A stretch of 64,000 bases of DNA. It comes from Nitrosomonadales bacterium (GTDB taxonomy: Bacteria > Pseudomonadota > Gammaproteobacteria > Burkholderiales > Gallionellaceae). The notes under the pieces were generated by a model. The model searched no databases and was not told the origin of the DNA. It saw nothing but the letters and a program-made list of their open reading frames with translations. The stretch's first letter is position 1. Each line of letters opens with the position of its first letter. A program made the position numbers and the translations under genes. Of the stretch, positions 9,063-16,075 are shown in pieces. The stretch spans positions 26,595 to 90,594 of the forward strand of contig JACRME010000021.1 of assembly GCA_016235045.1 (NCBI GenBank), in the 5' to 3' direction.

Positions 9063-9469
9063 TTAGTTACCTTAATTCTTTCTCTGTAGAACTCATTTTC
9101 AACCTCGTGCAGGAACTGAGTGAATTCGTCGTAAGTCATGAAGATGCTCTTCTTGTCATTTTCAAAGTGATAGCCGTTTTCGTCGATTGAAAAGCTGTTG
9201 TGAGCAATAGAATCCCGTATGACCTTTACTTGCTCAGTTACTCCCACCAATTCTTTTTTATCCTTTTTGAATTCTTCTTTCATAAGGATTATCGGCAAAA
9301 GCCTGTAGATTCCGAAATTCTGATTCAACAAGGTGTGTTGAGCTGAAAATCGTTTTTGAAAATCCTCACGTATTGCTTTCAGCGTCGTTTCATCTGGATA
9401 AGTATCGAACACATGCAACATGTATTCGACATATTTCAGGTGAGCATTGATCGCTAAAATTGTTTCCAT
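9059..9469 (-). CDS. Hypothetical protein with HEPN-like RDSIAH motif
   Basis: I do not recognise this 136-residue protein. It is predicted to be all helical and rich in Lys, Glu and Phe. It contains RDSIAHNSFSI, an R-x4-H arrangement in the style of HEPN RNase domains (short conserved loop after a long helix), with a hydrophobic pair of helices before it. It is clearly more AT-rich than its neighbours, suggesting transfer. Its stop overlaps the mtnA start (ATGA), so it is read as part of the mtn transcript. It lies just beyond the duplicated apt tail and the AbiEii-type pair. A toxin, or a HEPN protein partnered with the adjacent nucleotidyltransferase, is possible but only inferred. Confidence 0.7.
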   Translation of the reverse strand: METILAINAHLKYVEYMLHVFDTYPDETTLKAIREDFQKRFSAQHTLLNQNFGIYRLLPIILMKEEFKKDKKELVGVTEQVKVIRDSIAHNSFSIDENGYHFENDKKSIFMTYDEFTQFLHEVENEFYRERIKVTK

Positions 9470-9513
9470 GAATATTTCTCGACTTGTATTGATGCTGCGT
9501 CCAGGTACTGAAT

Positions 9514-9616
9514 CTAATCCCCCTCAAACTCGCACAACGCAAACACCTTGTGTCCGCGCTTCTCCAGCCGCGCCCGCCCGCCTATATCCGGCAGGTCGAT
9601 CATGAACAGCATTCGA
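9514..9616 (-). pseudogene. Duplicated 3' end of apt
   Basis: This 103-base segment matches the end of apt (10920-11023) with nine substitutions and one missing base. Read on the minus strand it still encodes [17 protein letters not shown]...LCEFEGD and the same TAG stop. No apt 5' part is attached. The two copies are direct repeats that bracket the XRE/AbiEii-type gene pair, as expected if that cassette entered at or recombined through the apt 3' end. Confidence 0.85.
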
Positions 9617-9639
9617 GGACATGGCAGCCCAATTCCCCA

Positions 9640-10380
9640 TCATTTCTCCGGCAGTATAGCTTTGCTGATTGCGCTTGCGAGGTTCACTTCGAACTCGTTC
9701 ACTGCCTCAAGAAAAAATTCGCGCAATTCGGCCAGTGTGACTTCAACCCCGATGGACTCAAACCCTTCATCATCCGCATCGAGCGGCACATTGCCAACCA
9801 GCACTTCTTTCGCGTATTCGCGCTGGAAGGACGGGTCTGCTTGCGCACCGGCTTCGAGGATGTCTTGTATCGTTTTGCCGCGTTGCATCAGCATCATCAA
9901 GTCGTACAGGTCGCGCGACCTGACTCTTTGCGAGATGAGCCATGACTTCATGTTGAACAGCGCCTCTTCGTCGGCAATACTGAACAGGGTTTTGCTTTTG
10001 AGTCTTTTCATTTGCGCAAAGTGGCGATAGGGAACATCGTCGCGCGCGAAGAAGGTGACCTTTACGCCATCGATGATGTGGTCGCGGCTTTGCGATAGCA
10101 GGTCGATCCCGTTGATGCGCGCTTGCGAAATTTTCCAAGCGGGGGTGGCGAATTCGTGGGCAAGACCATGCTGGCCCAAGTTGAACAAGATGGAATCCAC
10201 CCGGTCTTTGGACATGGAGATGGCGGGTAGCCAAAAATCCAGGTCTTCGCTCAAACGGTGGCCGATCTGAATGGAGAGCGCCGTACCGCCAATCAGTACA
10301 AACCCCTTCATCAAAGGCTCTTGCGCAAGCTCCTGGAATACGCGCCGGGTGCGCTCCGGCATGCAATCAAGCTTGAGCAT
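9640..10380 (-). CDS. AbiEii/AbiGii-type nucleotidyltransferase (putative toxin)
   Basis: The 246-residue protein has the minimal nucleotidyltransferase signature GGTALSIQIGHRLSEDLDFW at residues 31-50 (Gly-Gly loop plus D-x-D metal ligands), then DDVPYRHFAQMKRLKSKTLFSIADEEALFNMK, as in AbiEii-family proteins. These are toxin or abortive-infection NTases that modify tRNA or other targets. Its start overlaps the end of the upstream XRE gene by 14 bases and has AAAGG six bases before the ATG, a tight two-gene module. The pair lies between direct repeats of the apt 3' end. Function as a toxin is by family; the target is unknown. Confidence 0.85.
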   Translation of the reverse strand: MLKLDCMPERTRRVFQELAQEPLMKGFVLIGGTALSIQIGHRLSEDLDFWLPAISMSKDRVDSILFNLGQHGLAHEFATPAWKISQARINGIDLLSQSRDHIIDGVKVTFFARDDVPYRHFAQMKRLKSKTLFSIADEEALFNMKSWLISQRVRSRDLYDLMMLMQRGKTIQDILEAGAQADPSFQREYAKEVLVGNVPLDADDEGFESIGVEVTLAELREFFLEAVNEFEVNLASAISKAILPEK

Positions 10381-10855
10381 GTAAGGCCTTTTCGATGTTG
10401 CCCAGCATTCTGTTCAGGGTGGGAGCGGCGGTACGATTCTTTGCGGAGAATTTATCGATGGACCGGCGTAGTGGCGTTGTACCAAAACGGGCAGCAACCT
10501 TGACCATATCCTCAAACAAGCCGCGCTCCACCACCTTGTCGATCAGTAGCGCATCGGGCATGGCGGAGTTGCTCCAGTCGTAAGGGAATGACAATTCAAG
10601 GGCGGCAGATTTTCTAATGGACGGCGAAGTCACTTCGCGCACACTGACCAAGCCCTGACACACCGCGACGATGCGATTCAGGCGATTCACACCGATTTCG
10701 TTGATCGAGCCATTCTCCAGTCCATTGATCGTTGCCCGCGAAACACCGGCCAGACTCGCCAACTCAGCCTGACTGATGCCCGCCCTGAGCCGGGATTGCT
10801 TGATTTGAAGCCCTGCGGTTTTGAGATTCAGTTGCATGGGAATGATGCTACTCAT
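10367..10855 (-). CDS. XRE-family HTH regulator (putative antitoxin)
   Basis: The 162-residue protein has an N-terminal Cro/CI-type helix-turn-helix (about residues 15-70; RLRAGISQAELASLAGVSRA, TINGLENG) and an uncharacterised C-terminal half (LPYDWSNS-like, IDKFSAKNRTAAPTLNRML) that may neutralise the partner. It overlaps the NTase gene by 14 bases. A perfect 26-base palindrome covers its promoter, ending 10 bases before the first ATG, so autorepression is likely. The start could also be the second ATG at 10837. An AbiEi-like or MNT-antitoxin role is inferred from pairing. Confidence 0.85.
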   Translation of the reverse strand: MSSIIPMQLNLKTAGLQIKQSRLRAGISQAELASLAGVSRATINGLENGSINEIGVNRLNRIVAVCQGLVSVREVTSPSIRKSAALELSFPYDWSNSAMPDALLIDKVVERGLFEDMVKVAARFGTTPLRRSIDKFSAKNRTAAPTLNRMLGNIEKALHAQA

Positions 10856-10864
10856 GGCGCACCC

Positions 10865-10902
10865 GTGATGTCAAATATATTTGACATCACATAGGCTGGA
10901 AA
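10865..10902 (-). promoter_or_regulatory. Promoter with 26-base perfect palindromic operator
   Basis: Positions 10865-10890 form a perfect palindrome with arms GTGATGTCAAATA / TATTTGACATCAC. On the minus strand -35 TTTCCA (10897-10902) and -10 TATATT (10874-10879) have 17-base spacing, and the -10 sits at the palindrome centre. Binding by the XRE protein encoded 10 bases downstream would block its own promoter. Confidence 0.8.
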
Positions 10903-10919
10903 CAGGAGTTCTGAAAGCG

Positions 10920-11447
10920 CTAATCCCCCTCAAACTCGCACAAAGAAAACACCTTGTGCCCGCGCTTCTCCAGCCTTGCCCGTCCACCGATGTCCGGCAG
11001 GTCGATCATGAAGCAGCATTCGACGATCTTTCCGCCCATCTTCTCGATGAGGATAACGGCGGCTTCTGCCGTACCGCCGGTGGCGATGAGGTCGTCCACC
11101 AGCAGCACCTTCTCGCCCTTGGAGATGGCGTCTGTGTGGATTTCGATACGGTCGGTGCCGTATTCGAGCGCGTAGTCGTGACCAATGGTTTCGGCGGGAA
11201 GTTTGCCTTTTTTGCGGATGGGGACGAAACCGACGCCGAGCGCATAGGCAAGCGGCGTGCCGATGATGAAGCCGCGCGATTCGATACCGGCGATTTTGTC
11301 GATCTTCACGTCCTTGTAGCGGCGCACCAGTTCATCGATGGTGGCGCGCAGGCCGACGGGGTCCTTCAGCACCGTGGTGATGTCACGGAACATGATGCCT
11401 TGTTTGGGGTAATGTGGGACGGTGCGGACTCGGGATTTGATGGTCAT
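10920..11447 (-). CDS. apt: Adenine phosphoribosyltransferase
   Basis: The 175-residue product matches Apt throughout: [29 protein letters not shown], and the PRPP loop [17 protein letters not shown]. It converts adenine plus PRPP to AMP, recycling the adenine that MtnP releases. The start [14 protein letters not shown] is chosen because AAGGA lies 7 bases before this ATG; an upstream ATG adds 8 residues. The last 104 bases are duplicated at 9514-9616 on the far side of the XRE/NTase pair. Confidence 0.97.
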   Translation of the reverse strand: MTIKSRVRTVPHYPKQGIMFRDITTVLKDPVGLRATIDELVRRYKDVKIDKIAGIESRGFIIGTPLAYALGVGFVPIRKKGKLPAETIGHDYALEYGTDRIEIHTDAISKGEKVLLVDDLIATGGTAEAAVILIEKMGGKIVECCFMIDLPDIGGRARLEKRGHKVFSLCEFEGD

Positions 11448-11481
11448 GGTGGTTTCCTTGATGAGATTCAAAAACTATTCT

Positions 11482-11550
11482 TCCGCAGATTACGCAGATT
11501 CACGCAGATTCGAAACGTTTTTAATCTGTGCAATCTGCGTAATCTGCGGA
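11482..11550. repeat. Dispersed inverted repeat, aldolase-apt gap
   Basis: The 19-base arms TCCGCAGATTACGCAGATT (11482-11500) and AATCTGCGTAATCTGCGGA (11532-11550) are perfect inverted copies. Further partly paired sequence inside them extends the stem. The outer arms are shared with 2797-2911. It would form a stable hairpin in the aldolase-apt transcript. Confidence 0.85.
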
Positions 11551-11563
11551 TAAGGGTTTGGTT

Positions 11564-12202
11564 TCAGTTTTTCTTCTTGTATTCCACGAACTTCGCTTTC
11601 ACTTCATGCATCTGCTGTGCGGTGAGTATCTTCGGTTCCCCCACCGACAAGGTGCGCCAATAAATTTCACACAGGTACTCGACTTCCTGCGCGACGGACA
11701 GCGCATCGTTGAGGTCTTTGCCCAATGCGATCATGCCGTGGTAGCCGAGCAGGCAGGCTTTACGGTCGCGCAAGGCTTCCAGCGCGAGGTCGGAGAGGTT
11801 CTGTTCGCCAAAGAGGGTGTAAGGCGTGCAGCGTATGGTGTCGCCGCCCGCGATGGCGATGTGGTAGTGAACGGCAGGCACGTCCTTGCCCAGGCAGGCG
11901 ATGGTGGTGGCGAAGGTGGAATGCATGTGCAGCACCGCGCCGATCTCGGGGCGGGCATTGAAAATATCGCAGTGGAAACGCCACTCGCTGGACGGCTTGC
12001 GGCCTTGCAGCACTTTGCCGTCCTTGGCGATCAGCACCAGGTCCTGCTCGGTCATCTCGGCGACCGGCAACGCTGAGGGGGTGATGAGGATGTCGCTGCC
12101 GCAGCGCACCGAGGCGTTGCCTGCCGTGCCGCGGTTGAGGCCGAGTTCGAGCATGCGGCGGGAGGTTTGCAGTAGGGATGTGCGTAATTGTTGTTCGGTC
12201 AT
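11564..12202 (-). CDS. Class II aldolase/adducin family protein (candidate DHAP-shunt aldolase)
   Basis: The 212-residue protein has the FucA/AraD-type zinc aldolase layout: N-terminal NRGTAGNASVR, catalytic Glu in SSEWRFH, zinc ligands in HMHS and GYHGM. It belongs to the L-fuculose-phosphate aldolase/MtnB superfamily. The start (12202) has GAAGGG 6 bases upstream. It sits between mtnP and apt, with mtnA downstream, and no mtnC, mtnD or mtnK is in the window. That setting fits the aldolase of the DHAP shunt, which splits 5-methylthioribulose- or 5-deoxyribulose-1-P into DHAP and an aldehyde. MtnB (dehydratase) of the classical pathway is the main alternative. Family call firm, substrate inferred. 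Confidence 0.9.
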   Translation of the reverse strand: MTEQQLRTSLLQTSRRMLELGLNRGTAGNASVRCGSDILITPSALPVAEMTEQDLVLIAKDGKVLQGRKPSSEWRFHCDIFNARPEIGAVLHMHSTFATTIACLGKDVPAVHYHIAIAGGDTIRCTPYTLFGEQNLSDLALEALRDRKACLLGYHGMIALGKDLNDALSVAQEVEYLCEIYWRTLSVGEPKILTAQQMHEVKAKFVEYKKKN

Positions 12203-12220
12203 TCGATACCCTTCAGTTTC

Positions 12221-12300
12221 TACCCCCACCCTGGCCCTCCCCCTGCATGGGGGAGGGAACGTTCCTTCCCCCTCACAGGGGGAAGGCCAGGATGGGGGTG
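12221..12300. repeat. GC-rich hairpin repeat, copy C (mtnP-aldolase gap)
   Basis: Outer arms TACCCCCACCCTGG and CCAGGATGGGGGTG enclose two hairpins (CCCTCCCCC-tgcat-GGGGGAGGG and CCTTCCCCC-tcaca-GGGGGAAGG). This is the most regular member of the family also seen at 7784-7920 and inside mtnA. Confidence 0.85.
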
Positions 12301-12305
12301 AATCG

Positions 12306-13175
12306 TTAAATCACCCGCCCCGCTATCGCATGCAGCTTCTTCTTCATCGTCTCATCGCGCGCTTCCGGCGCCGTGATGAGCGCATATTGCAGCGCCGTGC
12401 GGCAGCCGCAGTCGCAGGCCTTGGCATCGTGACCGACATGCGGCACGAGGTGTTTCACCAGCGTCTTGGCCTTGTCTGCATTCGCCAGCAGCACCTTGAT
12501 GATCTGCTCCACGGTCACGTCGTCGTGGTCGGGATGCCAGCAGTCGTAGTCGGTGACCATGGCGACGGTGGCGTAGCAGAGTTCGGCTTCGCGGGCGAGT
12601 TTGGCTTCGGGCATGTTGGTCATGCCGATCACGTCGCAGCCCCAACTGCGGTACAGCTCGGATTCGGCGAGGCTGCTGAACTGCGGGCCTTCCATGACCA
12701 GGTAGGTGCCGCCGCGCAGGGCGTTGATGTTCGCTTCTTTCGCCGCTTTTTCGATATGGTCGCCGAGGCGCTTGCACACCGGGTGCGCCATCGAGACATG
12801 CGCCACGAGGCCGGTGCCGAAGAAGGATTTGTTTCTGGCGAAGGTGCGGTCGATGAATTGGTCGACGATGACGAAGGTGCCGGGCGTCAGGTGTTCGCGC
12901 AGGGAACCGACGGCGCTAACCGAGATGACATCGCTCACCCCTACCCGTTTTAGCACATCGATGTTGGCGCGGAAGTTGATCTCGGACGGCGGTATCTTGT
13001 GCCCTCTGCCGTGACGCGGCAAGAACGCCAGCTTCACGCCGTTGAGTTCGCCGAACAGCAGTTCGTCCGACGGCTCGCCAAAAGAAGATTCGACCTTTTC
13101 CCAGCGCTTGTTCTCCAGTCCGGCGATGTCGTATACGCCGCTGCCGCCGATGATGCCAATGCTTGCCTGCCCCAT
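12306..13175 (-). CDS. mtnP: S-methyl-5'-thioadenosine phosphorylase
   Basis: The 289-residue protein has the MTAP/PNP class II motifs: IGIIGGSGVYDI, PRHGRGHKIPPSEINFRANI, SAVGSL, MEGPQFSSLAES and GMTNMPEAKLAREAELCYA. It cleaves MTA phosphorolytically to adenine and 5-methylthioribose-1-P, the substrates of Apt and MtnA encoded downstream. A Cys-rich tail (ACDCGCRTAL) is present, as in many bacterial homologues. It is the first gene of the minus-strand mtn cluster and is divergent from copA. Whether it prefers MTA over 5'-deoxyadenosine cannot be seen here. Confidence 0.96.
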   Translation of the reverse strand: MGQASIGIIGGSGVYDIAGLENKRWEKVESSFGEPSDELLFGELNGVKLAFLPRHGRGHKIPPSEINFRANIDVLKRVGVSDVISVSAVGSLREHLTPGTFVIVDQFIDRTFARNKSFFGTGLVAHVSMAHPVCKRLGDHIEKAAKEANINALRGGTYLVMEGPQFSSLAESELYRSWGCDVIGMTNMPEAKLAREAELCYATVAMVTDYDCWHPDHDDVTVEQIIKVLLANADKAKTLVKHLVPHVGHDAKACDCGCRTALQYALITAPEARDETMKKKLHAIAGRVI

Positions 13176-13301
13176 GCTTGCCCCCGTTTTCCGATGGGCA
13201 TGGATTGAAACAGGAAACCCCGTTTAGCTCAAGGTCAAGATGGACAAGAATCCCGCTCGGGCGTATCTTTTGGCCTATTCATTCCACCGAGTTACTTCCC
13301 C

Positions 13302-15497
13302 ATGTCCCTAGCAGAAAATCACGCCGACCTCCAGATCGTCGGCATGCGTTGTGCCTCCTGTTCCGGCCGCCTGGAAAAGGCGTTGAATCAACTACCTGAC
13401 GTTACCGCCGTGGTGAACCTGGCGACGGAGAAGGCCAGCGTGAGCTTCGACCCCGCGCGCATCAATGTGGACGCGCTGATCAAGGCCGTGCGCGATACCG
13501 GCTTCGATGCGCATGTGACGCGCGACTTTGCCGCCGAAAAGGCGGATCGCGTCAAGGCCTACGAGCACGAGAAACTGCGCTTCTTCATCGCAGTGGGCCT
13601 TATCACGCCGATGCTGCTGGAAATGCTGCTCATGCTGTTCGAGGTGCACCTCATGATCCCGACCTGGATGCAATGGGCGCTGGCAACCCCGGTGCAATTC
13701 TGGATCGGCGCGCGTTTCTATCGCGGCGCCTGGGCCAGCGTCAAGCACGGCAGCGGCAACATGGATCTGCTGGTGGCTTTGGGCACCAGCGCCGCCTATT
13801 TCCTGAGCGTGGCCATCGTGATGTTCGATATCCACCAGCCGGTATATTTCGAATCCAGCGCGGTGCTGATCACACTGGTGCTGATGGGCAAATTGCTGGA
13901 AATGGGCGCCAAGGCCAAGGCATCGAGCGCCATCGAAAAGCTGATCCAGTTGCAGCCGAAAATCGCGCATGTGGAGCGCGACGGCCAGGTGCTGGATGTC
14001 TCGGTCGGCCAACTGCGTCCGGACGACATTTTTATCGTGCGCCCCGGCGAACACGTGCCGGTGGATGGCGTGGTGCTGGAGGGAACGTCCACGCTGGACG
14101 AAAGCATGCTCACCGGCGAAAGCATGCCGCAGGCGAGGCAGGCTGAAGACAAGGTCTATGCCGCCACGCTCAACCAGCAGGGCATGATCAAGTGCCGCGC
14201 CACCGCCGTCGGCAGCCATACGCAACTGGCTGCGGTGGTGCGCATGGTGGAACAGGCGCAGGGTTCGAAAGCGCCGATCCAGCGCCTGGCCGACAAGATT
14301 TCCGGCATCTTTGTGCCCATCGTGCTAGTGCTCGCCGTCATCACCTTTTTGGTCTGGCTGCAAGTCGAGAAGGATTTCTCTTATGCCCTCATCACGGCAG
14401 TGTCGGTGCTGGTGATCGCCTGCCCCTGCGCCCTGGGCCTGGCGACACCGATTACCGTGGTCGTCGCCAGCGGCCTGGCCGCGCGCGAAGGCATATTGGT
14501 CAAGGATGCCGCAGCACTGGAAGGGGCGCACAAACTTTCCGTGCTGGTGCTGGACAAGACCGGCACGCTGACCGAAGGCAAACCCGCCCTGACCGACCTG
14601 CGTCCGAGTGCGGCCAGCGGCGTCGGCGAACTGCTGCGCATCGCGGCCAGCCTGGCGCAGCATTCCACCCACCCGCTCTCCGTCGCCATCATGGCGCACA
14701 CGCAGGCACAGGCGACGATGCCGCTGCCGGTCACCGATTTCGACGAAGCGCCGGGCAGCGGTTTGCGCGGCAATCTGGACGGCGTTACCTACCTGCTCGG
14801 TTCTCCCGCCTACATCGCCAGGCAAGGCGTTGCGCTGGACGAACCGTCGATACAGACCTTGCAAAAGCAAGGCAAGACGGTGGTGGCGGTCGCGCGCGGA
14901 CAGGTGCTGCTCGGCTACCTCGCGTTTGCCGACAGGATGCGGCCCAGCAGCCGCGCGGCGGTGGCGCGCTTGCGCGACATGGGAATGCGCGTGGTGATGT
15001 TGAGCGGCGACAACCAGATTACCGCACAAGCCATCGCCGATCAGGCGGGTATCGATGAATTCATCGCCGAAGTGTCGCCGCAGGACAAGGCACGCTATGT
15101 CGGTTCGCTCAGGAACGAGACCACTCGGGTCGGCATGGTCGGCGACGGCATCAACGACGCGCCCGCGCTGGCGGCCGCCGACGTGAGCTTCGCCATGAAG
15201 AGCGGCAGCGACATCGCCATCGAGGCGGCCGACATCACACTGATGCGCAACGACCTCAACAGCGTGGCGGATGCCATCGACCTGTCGCACGTTACCCTGA
15301 GCAAGATCCGCCAGAACCTGTTCTTCGCCTTTGCCTACAACGTGCTGGGCATTCCGCTGGCAGGCCTCGGCCTGCTCAACCCGATGATCGCGGGCGGCGC
15401 CATGGCGATGAGTTCGGTCTCGGTGGTCAGCAATGCCTTGCTGCTCAAGCAATGGAGGCCGGGTGAACCCGTTCCGGATTTGAAGGTCGAAGAGTGA
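13302..15497 (+). CDS. copA: Copper-translocating P-type ATPase
   Basis: A P1B-type ATPase of 731 residues. It has one N-terminal heavy-metal domain (GMRCASC at residues 14-20), about eight membrane helices, the CPC metal site at 374-376 (ACPCALGLATP), the phosphorylation loop DKTGTLTEG with Asp418, the nucleotide-domain HP motif (QHSTHPLS) and GDGINDAPALAAADVSFAM. The CPC motif with one GMxCxxC domain indicates Cu(I) export from the cytoplasm. It is divergent from mtnP over 126 bases; no convincing CueR operator is seen there. A small lipoprotein gene follows. Confidence 0.97.
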   Translation: MSLAENHADLQIVGMRCASCSGRLEKALNQLPDVTAVVNLATEKASVSFDPARINVDALIKAVRDTGFDAHVTRDFAAEKADRVKAYEHEKLRFFIAVGLITPMLLEMLLMLFEVHLMIPTWMQWALATPVQFWIGARFYRGAWASVKHGSGNMDLLVALGTSAAYFLSVAIVMFDIHQPVYFESSAVLITLVLMGKLLEMGAKAKASSAIEKLIQLQPKIAHVERDGQVLDVSVGQLRPDDIFIVRPGEHVPVDGVVLEGTSTLDESMLTGESMPQARQAEDKVYAATLNQQGMIKCRATAVGSHTQLAAVVRMVEQAQGSKAPIQRLADKISGIFVPIVLVLAVITFLVWLQVEKDFSYALITAVSVLVIACPCALGLATPITVVVASGLAAREGILVKDAAALEGAHKLSVLVLDKTGTLTEGKPALTDLRPSAASGVGELLRIAASLAQHSTHPLSVAIMAHTQAQATMPLPVTDFDEAPGSGLRGNLDGVTYLLGSPAYIARQGVALDEPSIQTLQKQGKTVVAVARGQVLLGYLAFADRMRPSSRAAVARLRDMGMRVVMLSGDNQITAQAIADQAGIDEFIAEVSPQDKARYVGSLRNETTRVGMVGDGINDAPALAAADVSFAMKSGSDIAIEAADITLMRNDLNSVADAIDLSHVTLSKIRQNLFFAFAYNVLGIPLAGLGLLNPMIAGGAMAMSSVSVVSNALLLKQWRPGEPVPDLKVEE

Positions 15498-15544
15498 GCA
15501 GCAAATGACTCACCCGCGGCATCAACTTCATAAGGAACGACATC

Positions 15545-16009
15545 ATGAGCAAGATATTCATTCTTCTATTGTCGGCACCGTTCATTCTGGCGGCCTGCGC
15601 CAGCGATAAAGGCGGCGACGTCTATACCCGCGACCAGGTCCGCCAGGTACAGCACTTCAAAGTGGGGACAGTCGAGAGCGTGCGCAAGGTGCGCATCGAA
15701 GGAACCCAAAGCCAGATCGGCGCAACGGCTGGTACCGTTGTCGGCGGCATCGCCGGTAGCGGTGCATCGCAGGGCAAGACCGGGCAGGTCGCCTCCGTTC
15801 TAGGCGCCGTGGTTGGCGGCATGGTCGGTGCCGCGGCGGAAGAAGGCTATACCCGCGAAGACGGCATCGAGATGGCCATCAAGCTTGAGGACAACAGTTA
15901 TATCTCGGTCGTGCAGGCCGCCAACAAGAACGAAGCCGAGGAGATCAAGGCCGGCGACAAGGTTCGCGTCATTGAAAGCGATGGCGTGACGCGCGTCGTC
16001 AAGTTCTGA
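15545..16009 (+). CDS. Glycine-zipper outer-membrane lipoprotein (SlyB/Pcp-like)
   Basis: The 154-residue protein has a signal peptide ending in the lipobox LAAC (Cys18). A double glycine zipper follows (ATAGTVVGGIAGSGA and VLGAVVGGMVGAAAEEG), then a small C-terminal beta domain (EMAIKLEDNSYISVVQ). This is the SlyB/Pcp 17-kDa lipoprotein layout of the outer membrane. It follows copA by 47 bases with AAGGAACGACATC before its ATG and is closed by a strong terminator at 16028-16057. Role in copper handling is not indicated beyond proximity. Confidence 0.88.
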   Translation: MSKIFILLLSAPFILAACASDKGGDVYTRDQVRQVQHFKVGTVESVRKVRIEGTQSQIGATAGTVVGGIAGSGASQGKTGQVASVLGAVVGGMVGAAAEEGYTREDGIEMAIKLEDNSYISVVQAANKNEAEEIKAGDKVRVIESDGVTRVVKF

Positions 16010-16027
16010 CGGCAGGGTTGCGATAAA

Positions 16028-16057
16028 ACAAAACGGGGGCGATAAGCCCCCGTTTTT
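16028..16057 (+). terminator. Strong bidirectional intrinsic terminator
   Basis: ACGGGGGC-GATAA-GCCCCCGT with A-rich sequence before and TTTTT after. It lies between the convergent lipoprotein gene and the coiled-coil gene, so it can end transcription from both sides. Confidence 0.9.
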
Positions 16058-16075
16058 ACTTCTGCCCCATTCGCG

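Noticed and set aside
13176-13301. CueR/MerR-type operator upstream of copA
   Set aside because: AAGGTCAAG at 13229-13238 resembles one half-site, but no matching left half or suitable 19-base spacer promoter is found.
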